Positions 24,544 to 32,661 of a DNA stretch of 64,000 nucleotides are shown here, piece by piece. Below the pieces are notes generated by a model, which worked only from the letters and a program-made list of their open reading frames with translations, was not told the origin of the DNA and did no database searches. The stretch is from UBA2336 sp965227265 (GTDB lineage: Bacteria > Bacteroidota > Bacteroidia > Cytophagales > Cyclobacteriaceae): positions 3,410,001 through 3,474,000 of the forward strand of contig OZ245738.1 in NCBI GenBank assembly GCA_965227265.1, given 5' to 3'. A program made the translations under genes and the position numbers. Position 1 is the first letter of the stretch, and every line of letters starts with the position of its first letter.

Positions 24544-26868
24544 TCAGTTGAAGCGAGAAGCCACAACAACGCGTTTCTGGAACGCATCTACTTTTCCATT
24601 CGCATTAAATACTTCCATCCAAACAATGTAATATCCGGTTCGCGCTTTTGTGCCATCGTTCATGTCCCCATCCCATCTGAAAAAGCCTGTTGTTCCTAAT
24701 GTTGAGTTGTTAACCAGCTGCTTTATTTCTCTGCCTTGGGTATCCAGAATTTTTACATTCGCTACATATCCTCCCGCACCGAAGTTATAATGAATTTGTG
24801 TGAACGCTGGCTGACCCGTAATCGGTTCAAAAATTTCAGGATCTACTTTCACTTTATCAACTAACGCTTCGCCCCGAACATTGGAATTCACATAGCCCGG
24901 GGTTGCAAAACCTGCCGTTGCACTGGCGGAATGCCAGTTGGCAGCATCATTGGTTAACGCTGAAACGGAAAGGCGTTCGAGTGAAACACCTTCATCATCT
25001 TTTAAAAACACAGCATGATAATCATCGGTGTAGGAAAAGAAGTCAATCACCGTATTGTCAGTAGCGATCAGTGCCACGGTGCCTTCATCATCGTTTAACG
25101 ATGGTAAATCGGCAACAACAAAAATTCTATCCTCGCGTGCCTGAACGTATTGTCCTTTAATAATATTTTTATCTTCCGTGAACACTATGTATTCATATGG
25201 GGCAATCAAGACATCTTCAGTTGAAATTACCTTAGCATTAATAATTTCTCCATCAACATAGTTGGCAAGTGAATAATCTTTAAGAGAGATGTATTTGTCT
25301 GAAGTGTTGTAAACCTCCACAAAATCAATTCCCGTAGGACGTGGATTAAATAAGATTTCATTAATGATTAAATCCTTTTCAGTTGCTGGCTCAGGTAAGG
25401 CAAACGTTACGGCCGAAAATTCAGGTTGAATTATGTTGCCATTACAGTCAAATACATTCTGTGCAACAAGTGTATACAATGTTTTGGTTTGAAGATCATC
25501 GCTCAATGTTACATTGAACGCTGTTAGCGTAGCATCTGAAAAAGAAATTGAATTAACCGTTATAGCAGGCGTGATTGTAAAAGCATTAACAGCAGGCTCC
25601 TGAGCTACAAGCTTCTCATTAAATTTTACGAGTAGCGAGTTTTCCGAAATTGGAAGAACGGAAATAAGTTTTGGTCCAATTAAATCCGGTTTATTTTCAA
25701 ATACAGAATTTTGTATGCCAGGTGTTCCGCCTGCGGTTGATTCCGAGGCTAACCAGTTATCGCCTTCTCCACAAGGATTGGCCGGATCAATAATTTCCAA
25801 CGTAAAACCGCCTTGTTTTTTGTCTTCATCTTGATACCATGTATCGGAATAGGATACTTTGTCAATTAATACATCATCGCTTCGTTTCAATTCAAGGTTA
25901 TCGCTTGCATTATTTAGTGTTGGAAAATTTGAAACACCCAAAACGGAACCAAATGATGTGAACGAATCAGCTGATGATGTTGCTGTTACAATTTTATAAT
26001 CTCCGGGCTCAAGAAATCCGGAAAGAATTGCTGTTGATCCTCCATCAGTAAATTTCCAGCCCGTCAGGTTTATAATTTTTGTGCTACGATTATAGAGTTC
26101 TATAAACTCATCTTCAGGCAAACCAATAACGGGTGATGGATCAGGAAAAATTTCTGTGATGATCACATCTTTATAATCGGCTGGTTGCGATGGATCGATA
26201 TACGGATTACCACTCACAACAAAATCATCAAAGTAATAATCCTGTGAGCGCAAGGAAGAATACACACAAACAACTCCACTATAAGCAGAGCCAAGATGTG
26301 TGGCATGCGTTGTTGAGCCCTCCAATATGTATCCAGTGGAAGCCGGGTCAGAAAAAAGTTGCCACACTCCATTTTCATCACGCGTTACTTTAATCTTTAT
26401 AGTCGCGGATGTTTGATTCACACGAGCATCCAGTCCATCAATAATTTCCGTTTTTGTCGTTCCGGTTTGAGTATACAAGCTTACTTCGTCTGACGTATGC
26501 CCGATTCTCACGAAATACCCGTTAAGTGTGCCCGTCAAAACCGCAGCGTCTGAAGCTAAATAGACATCTACATAGTTTGAGGAGGAGGTACTACCCGTAA
26601 TGGTTACTAAAAACTCCCACGAAGCATTATTAATACTTGCGCTTGGCGTGGAAAGATATGCTGTTTCGCTAATCTCAGGTGCCGTAAGTCTGAGAACTCC
26701 ACTTTGAATGGAAAACTTTGCTTCGGTGCCTGACCAGGTTGGATTGGCATTGAAGTTTCCGTCCATAAAGTTATCGCTAAACTGTGCGTTGCAAACGGAA
26801 GCATGAACAAGCGTTAGGCAACTAACGATGATTCCATACAATATTTGCTTCGGTTTAAACAGGGGCAT
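24544..26868 (-). CDS. Secreted lamin-tail-domain protein, probable surface or T9SS cargo
   Basis: 774-residue exported protein with a signal peptide ending near SVCNAQ. Layout: a laminin-G/concanavalin-like sandwich in the first 220 residues; a lamin-tail domain (VIITEIFPDPSP ... EFIELYNRS); a bacterial Ig-like domain (LLVKFNEKLVAQEPA); a second lamin-tail domain (LIINEILFNPRPTG ... FVEVYNTSD); and a C-terminal FlgD-like Ig domain (GREIKQLVNN, TGYYIVWMEV). Such C-termini are common in proteins routed through the type IX system. Lamin-tail domains often accompany surface nucleases, but no nuclease domain is seen. ATG 26868 is used instead of TTG 26874. Confidence 0.8.
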   Translation of the reverse strand: MPLFKPKQILYGIIVSCLTLVHASVCNAQFSDNFMDGNFNANPTWSGTEAKFSIQSGVLRLTAPEISETAYLSTPSASINNASWEFLVTITGSTSSSNYVDVYLASDAAVLTGTLNGYFVRIGHTSDEVSLYTQTGTTKTEIIDGLDARVNQTSATIKIKVTRDENGVWQLFSDPASTGYILEGSTTHATHLGSAYSGVVCVYSSLRSQDYYFDDFVVSGNPYIDPSQPADYKDVIITEIFPDPSPVIGLPEDEFIELYNRSTKIINLTGWKFTDGGSTAILSGFLEPGDYKIVTATSSADSFTSFGSVLGVSNFPTLNNASDNLELKRSDDVLIDKVSYSDTWYQDEDKKQGGFTLEIIDPANPCGEGDNWLASESTAGGTPGIQNSVFENKPDLIGPKLISVLPISENSLLVKFNEKLVAQEPAVNAFTITPAITVNSISFSDATLTAFNVTLSDDLQTKTLYTLVAQNVFDCNGNIIQPEFSAVTFALPEPATEKDLIINEILFNPRPTGIDFVEVYNTSDKYISLKDYSLANYVDGEIINAKVISTEDVLIAPYEYIVFTEDKNIIKGQYVQAREDRIFVVADLPSLNDDEGTVALIATDNTVIDFFSYTDDYHAVFLKDDEGVSLERLSVSALTNDAANWHSASATAGFATPGYVNSNVRGEALVDKVKVDPEIFEPITGQPAFTQIHYNFGAGGYVANVKILDTQGREIKQLVNNSTLGTTGFFRWDGDMNDGTKARTGYYIVWMEVFNANGKVDAFQKRVVVASRFN

Positions 26869-26880
26869 AATCAAAAATAG

Positions 26881-26888
26881 TATTTTTG
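26881..26888 (+). promoter_or_regulatory. Candidate -7 element of asd
   Basis: TATTTTTG fits TAnnTTTG and lies 24 bp upstream of the asd ATG. The only TTTG upstream (26844-26847) is too far to be a normal -33 box, so the call is tentative. Confidence 0.4.
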
Positions 26889-26912
26889 TACTTTATAAAG
26901 ATTGTTAAGAAG

Positions 26913-27905
26913 ATGAAACTTGCTGTGGTTGGCGCTACCGGGCTGGTAGGTCAGGAGGTTTTGAGAGTCCTCGAAGAAAGAAAATTCCAGTTTGATGAGC
27001 TTTACCTTGTTGCCTCACCCAAATCGGTTGGGCAAACAATCCGTTTCAAAAACAAGGATTATACAGTTATTAGCATCGAAGACGGCTGCAAGCTTGCTCC
27101 CGATGTTGCCATTTTTTCAGCGGGCGGAACTACTTCGCTGCAATGGGCTCCGAAATATGCCGAAATGGGTACGATCGTAATCGATAACTCTTCAGCATGG
27201 AGAATGGACCCAACCAAAAAGCTGATCGTTCCGGAAATCAACGGCCACGAATTGAAGATTGACGATCGCATCATTGCCAATCCGAATTGCTCAACTATCC
27301 AGATGGTAATGGCCCTGGCACCACTTCACGTAAAATATAAACTGAAGAGAATTGTTGTTTCTACCTATCAGTCGGTAACCGGAACGGGTAAAGATGCTGT
27401 TCAGCAAATGATGGATGAACGTAACAACATTGACGGTCAAAAAGTATATCCGCACAAAATCGATATGAACGCGCTTCCACACATTGATGTGTTCACGGAG
27501 AATGGCTATACAAAAGAAGAAATGAAAATGGTGAACGAAACCCGCAAGATTTTGGGTGATCAAACCATTGGTGTAACATCAACTACAGTACGCATCCCGA
27601 CCATTGGCGGCCATGCCGAAGCGGTGAATGCAGAATTTCATAATGATTTTTCATTAAGCGAAGTTCGCGAAACACTGGTAAATACTCCGGGTATCATCGT
27701 TCAGGATAATCCGAAGAACAATTTATATCCAATGCCAATTACAGCTCATGGAAAAGATGAAGTGTTTGTTGGCCGCTTACGAAGAGATGAATCTCAACCT
27801 AACACATTAAATATGTGGGTTGTTGCCGATAATCTGCGCAAAGGTGCCGCTACTAATGCTGTGCAGATCGCGGAGTTCATGCTTGAGAAGAGCTTAGTCT
27901 ATTAA
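26913..27905 (+). CDS. asd: Aspartate-semialdehyde dehydrogenase
   Basis: 330-residue NADP-dependent enzyme that reduces aspartyl-phosphate to the semialdehyde, the branch point to lysine/diaminopimelate, threonine and methionine. Nucleotide-binding GATGLVGQEV lies at the N-terminus, and the catalytic cysteine is in NPNCSTIQMV. The conserved TTVRIPTIGGHAEAV segment with the substrate-binding Arg and His is present. The ATG at 26913 gives the standard start MKLAVVGATG. Single gene with its own terminator. Confidence 0.96.
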   Translation: MKLAVVGATGLVGQEVLRVLEERKFQFDELYLVASPKSVGQTIRFKNKDYTVISIEDGCKLAPDVAIFSAGGTTSLQWAPKYAEMGTIVIDNSSAWRMDPTKKLIVPEINGHELKIDDRIIANPNCSTIQMVMALAPLHVKYKLKRIVVSTYQSVTGTGKDAVQQMMDERNNIDGQKVYPHKIDMNALPHIDVFTENGYTKEEMKMVNETRKILGDQTIGVTSTTVRIPTIGGHAEAVNAEFHNDFSLSEVRETLVNTPGIIVQDNPKNNLYPMPITAHGKDEVFVGRLRRDESQPNTLNMWVVADNLRKGAATNAVQIAEFMLEKSLVY

Positions 27906-27926
27906 ATGATCTGCCTTCATAAAAAT

Positions 27927-27951
27927 AAACCCGGTTATGCCGGGTTTTTTT
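27927..27951 (+). terminator. Terminator between asd and the STAS-like gene
   Basis: Stem AAACCCGG / CCGGGTTT (27927-27934, 27940-27947), loop TTATG, followed by more T. The flanking A-rich side gives ATTTTTA on the minus strand, so it may also serve the convergent gene at 27969. Confidence 0.85.
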
Positions 27952-27968
27952 ATTTACACATGCTGTGC

Positions 27969-28352
27969 TTAGCCTCTCTTGAGCCATTTTAACGCATCCT
28001 CTGTTGAGATGAAATTTTTGACAATTTCAATGCCCGGAGAAACCCGATAAGCAGAAACCTGCGCATAAATATCGATGGACAACACCCAGGCAAATTTTTT
28101 TAGTCCAAGTTCTATCATCTGCGGAAACCATTCGTTAGCAGCCCAATGGGTGGAGTGATCCCAGGTTCCCAAGACCTGTGAATTATCATTCAATATTTTA
28201 GTACACTCGTGTTTAATGAAAAGCTCTTGCATTTTTGCGCCTGCCTGTTTTAACGACTTTTCATTTTGAGGACCAATCCATGTGCAAATCAGGATGTTTG
28301 TTTCCGGGTCACGGCCGATGATGATATTGGAAGCTTCGTAGAGTAGTTCCAT
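27969..28352 (-). CDS. STAS/SpoIIAA-like small protein
   Basis: 127-residue soluble protein without a signal peptide. Alternating strands and helices (ILICTWIGPQNEKSLKQAG, then CTKILNDNSQV and FAWVLSID) give the outline of a SpoIIAA/STAS-like fold, common as a stand-alone protein in Bacteroidota. Key residues for phospho-regulation are not evident, so a regulatory role is only a guess. It is convergent with asd and shares its terminator region. Confidence 0.65.
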   Translation of the reverse strand: MELLYEASNIIIGRDPETNILICTWIGPQNEKSLKQAGAKMQELFIKHECTKILNDNSQVLGTWDHSTHWAANEWFPQMIELGLKKFAWVLSIDIYAQVSAYRVSPGIEIVKNFISTEDALKWLKRG

Positions 28353-28477
28353 TCATGGTGTTGTTAAACGATTTTATCCGGCAAAAGTGTAGCGCCAATC
28401 AATTTCAGAATTCAAGTGAAAGATATCTATTCCTTCTTTCACTCAAACCCTTTCATTAATAAGTTATTTAGTTTGTT

Positions 28478-29704
28478 TTACGATCTGTCCGTGATTTTCT
28501 TCGCAGCTATATAAGCAGTTGTCCACGCAGCCTGAAAATTAAAGCCACCCGTTTCACCATCGATATTCAAAACCTCTCCTGCAAAGAAGAGGTTTTTTAT
28601 TTTCTTGCTTTCCATCGTTTCAAGATCGACTTCATTTAAGTCAACCCCTCCGCAGGTAACAAACTCTTCTTTAAAGGTTGTCTTGCCTTTTATTTTAAAC
28701 GGACAACGGATTAAAAGCTCCAGCAGCTTATTCAGATTTTTATTAGAAAGCTCATCCCATATCTTCTGATCTTCTATTTCAGCAAGCTCACACAACCTTG
28801 TCCAAAGTCGTTGTGGCAGTTCATATAATGGATGCGAATAAATTTTTTTCTTCTTGTTGGCAGATTTATAATCAGACAAAAATTTTCGCACAACTTCTTC
28901 CTGCGTTTCTTTTACCCAACTAATCAACACAGTTGCTTCGTATTTGTTTTGATAAAAATATTCTGCAGCCCAAGCGGAAAGTTTGATCACGGCTGGTCCG
29001 CTCAATCCCCAGTGTGTTATTAAGATCGGACCTTCTTTATAAAATTTTGTTCCGGCAATTCTCACAACTCCGTTCGGAACTGAAACACCCATCAGATGTT
29101 TAAATTCTTTTTCAGAATCGTTGAATGTAAACAAAGATGGAATCAACGGCACGATGGTATGTCCGAGTTTTTTAATAAACGTGTATGCATTAGCATTTGG
29201 ATGGCCACCTACTGCTACCAACACTTTTTTGCTTTTAAATTTTTTGTCACCAAAACTCAATTCAAATCCATCGGGCAGAATTTTAATCTCTTCCACACCG
29301 GTATTTATTTCAATTTTGATATTGTGTTGTTTAGCTGCTGCTAAAAAGCAATCAATTATGGTTTCAGAATTATCCGTTACCGGAAACATTCTTCCATCTT
29401 CTTCTGCTTTAAGCTTTACACCTTTTTGTTCGAACCATTTAACAACATCTGTTGCCTGATATTTTCTGAACAATGATTTAAGTGGCTTTTGTCCGCGTGG
29501 ATAATGGTGCGAAAGCTCCGTTGGCTCAAAACAATGGTGTGTAACGTTACACCGGCCTCCGCCTGATATTCTTACTTTAGAAAGCAGCTTGGAAGTCTTT
29601 TCAAGAATTAAAATTTTTAAGATTGGGTTCTGTTCGGCTGCCTGAATCGCTCCAAAAAAACCAGCCGCTCCGCCCCCGATGACTACAAGATTATACACGA
29701 CCAA
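28478..29704 (-). CDS. HI0933/YhiN-family FAD-dependent oxidoreductase
   Basis: 408-residue flavoprotein. The N-terminus LVVIGGGAAGFFGAIQAA is a classic FAD dinucleotide fold; KVRISGGGRCNVTHHC follows, and near the C-terminus FFAGEVLNIDGETGGFNFQ completes the FAD site. This is the HI0933 (BaiN-like) family; its general physiological substrate is unknown. No ATG exists at the 5' end: translation starts at TTG 29704 or GTG 29698, both just before the Rossmann strand. It is divergent from a small membrane protein. Confidence 0.9.
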   Translation of the reverse strand: MVVYNLVVIGGGAAGFFGAIQAAEQNPILKILILEKTSKLLSKVRISGGGRCNVTHHCFEPTELSHHYPRGQKPLKSLFRKYQATDVVKWFEQKGVKLKAEEDGRMFPVTDNSETIIDCFLAAAKQHNIKIEINTGVEEIKILPDGFELSFGDKKFKSKKVLVAVGGHPNANAYTFIKKLGHTIVPLIPSLFTFNDSEKEFKHLMGVSVPNGVVRIAGTKFYKEGPILITHWGLSGPAVIKLSAWAAEYFYQNKYEATVLISWVKETQEEVVRKFLSDYKSANKKKKIYSHPLYELPQRLWTRLCELAEIEDQKIWDELSNKNLNKLLELLIRCPFKIKGKTTFKEEFVTCGGVDLNEVDLETMESKKIKNLFFAGEVLNIDGETGGFNFQAAWTTAYIAAKKITDRS

Positions 29705-29785
29705 ATGTCGCCTTTTTCGGACGAAAACATATTTACCTTTTCCTTGTTAGGTGTATGTATTGCCGAAAGGACACAGCCTGTTTTT

Positions 29786-30067
29786 ATGACATTTATTCAT
29801 TCGATTGCGGCCAGAATTGAGCTCATTTTACCAAAGAGCTTTACAATTCTTAACTTATTAAGTGTCCTTCTGATTTGCGTCACGCTTGTGCTACCGGTAA
29901 TGTCATCGTTGTTTGTACTTAGCATAAGCATGCTCATCCAAGCCGCTTTTTTTCGTGTGGTGCATCGTGAGAAAGCTTCCATGAATAAACTTATCACCCG
30001 CTTGGCTTTTCTCGTGGTTTCTTCCGCATCCATTCTGATTATTCTGTCGCAGCATCACCTGTTGTAA
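29786..30067 (+). CDS. Small two- or three-helix membrane protein
   Basis: 93-residue hydrophobic protein, with helices around LNLLSVLLICVTLVLPVM, LFVLSISMLIQAAFF and LVVSSASILIILS. No family is recognised. The ATG at 29786 is used because the earlier in-frame ATG at 29705 would abut the divergent flavoprotein start and leave no promoter space; that longer form has 120 residues. Coding status is supported only by frame length, hydrophobic pattern and the position upstream of the next secreted protein. Confidence 0.5.
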   Translation: MTFIHSIAARIELILPKSFTILNLLSVLLICVTLVLPVMSSLFVLSISMLIQAAFFRVVHREKASMNKLITRLAFLVVSSASILIILSQHHLL

Positions 30068-30116
30068 CAACAATTAAAATCAATCGTTAATATTGTGTAG
30101 GTAACACTATACATTA

Positions 30117-30668
30117 ATGCGTTTTTTAATTTTCATTCTGCTCGTCTTTTGTTCGTTAAGTTTATGCGCACAACCTTCTCAGGAGTATACTAATCCGGAA
30201 GGTGGTTACGCTTTTAAACCGTTAATCGGATGGACCGTGCGAACAAAAAGTAATGAGAGCTTCGCCTATGCACCCGAAGATGGTAACATGGATTCATGGA
30301 GCGAAAAGCTTGACTTCAGCATAGCAGATGGTGATGGAATAGAGCTTGAAGACGCTTTTGATTTTTATATCAATACTGATTTTCCTACTGCCTACAAAAA
30401 ATTTAAACTGATCGGAAAGGGTGATGAGCAGATCAATGGCTTATCTGCCAAGTGGGCATTATTTACATTCTCTGCGTTTGGCGAGGCTGCAGGCGCGACC
30501 GGTTCAGGCGACAGTGCCCTAACGGCAACACTACAAGCTGTGTTTTATGTAATTAAAAAAGACAAGTCACTTTACCTCGTAAACGGTGTTGCTGAAAAAA
30601 GTCTTTATCCAAAATTTGACTTGTACTTTCGAACAATCATCCGAACCTTTCGCGTAAAGAATGATTGA
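30117..30668 (+). CDS. Secreted PsbP/DcrB-like protein
   Basis: 183-residue protein with a signal peptide cleaved near LSLCAQ. The mature part starts with EYTNPEGGYAFKPLIGW, the Tyr-Phe-Pro/Trp pattern of PsbP- and DcrB-like domains, and continues with alternating strands to a C-terminal helix FRTIIRTFRV. Members of this fold in heterotrophs are periplasmic proteins of unknown role. It overlaps the following methyltransferase gene by 8 bp. Confidence 0.65.
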   Translation: MRFLIFILLVFCSLSLCAQPSQEYTNPEGGYAFKPLIGWTVRTKSNESFAYAPEDGNMDSWSEKLDFSIADGDGIELEDAFDFYINTDFPTAYKKFKLIGKGDEQINGLSAKWALFTFSAFGEAAGATGSGDSALTATLQAVFYVIKKDKSLYLVNGVAEKSLYPKFDLYFRTIIRTFRVKND

Positions 30669-31857
30669 TCAGCTGCTTCAAAAGAATGTTCAGGAATTTA
30701 TTAAGCAGCATGCGCAGGACGATGAACAACAGTTACTGCTCAAGCACAAAACAATTTTTGATATTCCGGCAAGCATAATCGCCTGGCAAATCAGTGGCCG
30801 TAAAAAAGCTAAAACCAAAATTCCCTTCTATTATAATTCGCTCAACATAGTTTATCCTCCTGGGATAAACCTTGAACAAAGCTCATCGGAAGAAACCGCA
30901 GTCTTTAAAGCTTCTATTCTTTCAGAATACCTTCCTGCCAAAAACACACTCATCGATCTAACGGGAGGTTTCGGAGTTGATAGCTTCTTCTTCAGCAAGA
31001 TCTTTAATCACGTAAAATATCTTGAGCCCAACGCAGAACTTCTGGGGTATGCAAAACATAATCATAAAGTTTTAAGTGCTGAGAATATTGAACATATCAA
31101 TTCAACAGCCGAAGATTTTTTAAACTCGTTTACCGCACAGGTTGATTGTTTTTTCATCGATCCTTCCCGAAGAACAAATTCCAATCAAAAAGTCTTCAGG
31201 TTGGCTGAATGTGAGCCGAATATTGTAGCACTTCACCCGCAAATTTTTGAACATTCAAAAAATCTGTTGGTTAAAGCCGCGCCTTTGCTTGATCTTCAAC
31301 AAGGTCTACTCGAATTAAAAACGGTCAAGGACGTTTGGGTTGTTTCCGTTAAGAATGAAGTTAAGGAGCTTTTATTCCTTTGTGAAAAAGACTTTCAGGC
31401 TGAGCCGTTAATTACAGCCGTAAACCTCTCCTCCGATCATAAAGCATTTTCTTTTAAACTTTCGGATGAAAAAATTTCGAAACCTGACTTTTTTGATCCA
31501 TTGAGTTATCTCTACGAACCTAATGCATCCATTCTTAAAGCGGGCGCGTTCAAAATAGTTGCTCAACAGTTTTCATTGAAAAAACTTCATCCCAGTACAC
31601 ATTTATATACGAGCAACATTCTTGTCAGCGATTTTCCCGGAAGGATTTTCAGGGTTGACGGATTTTTGAAGGCTGATGCAAAAAGTGCCAAAGTTCTTTT
31701 TCCGGAAAGCAAAGCAAATGTGATCACCCGCAATTATCCGCTTACACCTGATGAACTAAAAAAGAAGCTTAAACTTCAGGACGGGGGCGAAAAATATTTG
31801 ATTGGCTGTTCAGGTGAAAAACAAAAATTCCTGATTGCAGCAACCCGATTAAAATAG
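30661..31857 (+). CDS. THUMP-like-domain class I methyltransferase
   Basis: 398-residue protein with a SAM-binding domain: motif I LIDLTGGFGVDSFFF, acidic end of strand 2 in YLEPNAEL and a catalytic-type FIDPSRRT (DPPY/DPSR class). The C-terminal part ends in the THUMP-like region (NVITRNYPLTPDELKKKL, GCSGEKQKFLIAA). RNA methylation is likely by fold, and the target is unknown. The gene overlaps the upstream PsbP-like gene by 8 bp; a functional tie is not obvious. Confidence 0.82.
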   Translation: MIDQLLQKNVQEFIKQHAQDDEQQLLLKHKTIFDIPASIIAWQISGRKKAKTKIPFYYNSLNIVYPPGINLEQSSSEETAVFKASILSEYLPAKNTLIDLTGGFGVDSFFFSKIFNHVKYLEPNAELLGYAKHNHKVLSAENIEHINSTAEDFLNSFTAQVDCFFIDPSRRTNSNQKVFRLAECEPNIVALHPQIFEHSKNLLVKAAPLLDLQQGLLELKTVKDVWVVSVKNEVKELLFLCEKDFQAEPLITAVNLSSDHKAFSFKLSDEKISKPDFFDPLSYLYEPNASILKAGAFKIVAQQFSLKKLHPSTHLYTSNILVSDFPGRIFRVDGFLKADAKSAKVLFPESKANVITRNYPLTPDELKKKLKLQDGGEKYLIGCSGEKQKFLIAATRLK

Positions 31858-31866
31858 ATTAACCTT

Positions 31867-32337
31867 CTATTGATTGGTAGAGGTAATCGCCACCATCTTC
31901 CATTGATCATTTTTCTTTCGATAAACTGATGTCCAGGCAAAGTTGGTCGTATCAATTTCTGCGGCTGCGATGTCTTTTAAGATAACCTGTTTTTGAATAA
32001 TCACCGTGGCCATTGTGCTGTCATTTGAAAAAAGGAAAATAGGATCAGCGGCATCATCCCACCTTATAAACTCAACAGCATTGAAGTATTTTGTAAAACG
32101 ATCTTTGCTTTCTTCAAGCGTTGGTATTCTTACACGACCTTTGCCAACATTAAAAACCGTGTCCGTAGCGAGGCTGTTTTTAAAGAATAAATCTATGTCT
32201 TTCGTTAAATGAGCTTTGCGTTCTCTGTCCAGAATTTTTTTGATTTCTCTCAACTCACTTACTTTATTCACGGTTTTGGTTTCACAAGCAGAACTAATTG
32301 AAATCATTACGAATACGAAAGGGATAAATTGCCTCAT
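31867..32337 (-). CDS. SnoaL/NTF2-like lipoprotein
   Basis: 156-residue exported protein; signal sequence with SISSAC lipobox-like end. The rest matches the NTF2/SnoaL alpha+beta cone: helix IKKILDRERKAHLTKDIDLF, the long strands including TMATVIIQKQVI and the final WTSVYRKKNDQWKMVAI. Such proteins bind small molecules or are enzymes, and nothing specific is visible. ATG 32337 is preferred to TTG 32340. Convergent with the methyltransferase gene, 9 bp apart. Confidence 0.75.
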   Translation of the reverse strand: MRQFIPFVFVMISISSACETKTVNKVSELREIKKILDRERKAHLTKDIDLFFKNSLATDTVFNVGKGRVRIPTLEESKDRFTKYFNAVEFIRWDDAADPIFLFSNDSTMATVIIQKQVILKDIAAAEIDTTNFAWTSVYRKKNDQWKMVAITSTNQ

Positions 32338-32363
32338 CAAATTTGAACCTTATAGCATAACAC

Positions 32364-32615
32364 TTATGTAAAAAAATACAATCCGAGGTAAATCAAATAG
32401 CATAAAACTGCTGCAGTTCCGTAAACCTTAATTACTTTCCTTCGGTTTTGCACATCCTCCCACCAAAGCATAGCCCAGGGACGGAACAACCCGATCACCA
32501 AAAAAATCAATCCCGCAGCAGCTAACAGTAAAAAGAAAAGTCGTACCAGTTCCACAGCAGAAAGGTACAGGAAATTTTTTCTGTGAATGCGGCCAAGCGG
32601 GAACCAAAAAATCAA
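32364..32615 (-). CDS. Small membrane protein
   Basis: 83-residue protein with two hydrophobic helices (VRLFFLLLAAAGLIFLVIGL split around position 35, and AAVLCYLIYLGLYFF at the C-terminus) joined by a charged loop (EDVQNRRKVIKVYG). No ATG is available: TTG 32615 would be the start. It lies in the gap between the NTF2-like gene and mfd. The hydrophobic pattern and clean frame support it, but the family is not recognised. Confidence 0.55.
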   Translation of the reverse strand: MIFWFPLGRIHRKNFLYLSAVELVRLFFLLLAAAGLIFLVIGLFRPWAMLWWEDVQNRRKVIKVYGTAAVLCYLIYLGLYFFT

Positions 32616-32645
32616 CCCAATCCTTTAATCCCAAGAATCCTGATT

Positions 32646-32653
32646 TATCTTTG
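32646..32653 (+). promoter_or_regulatory. Candidate -7 element at the mfd start
   Basis: TATCTTTG is an exact TAnnTTTG match only 8 bp before the first possible mfd start codon (TTG 32662). If active it predicts a leaderless or nearly leaderless message, or a start at TTG 32680. Confidence 0.4.
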
Positions 32654-32661
32654 CTGTTGAG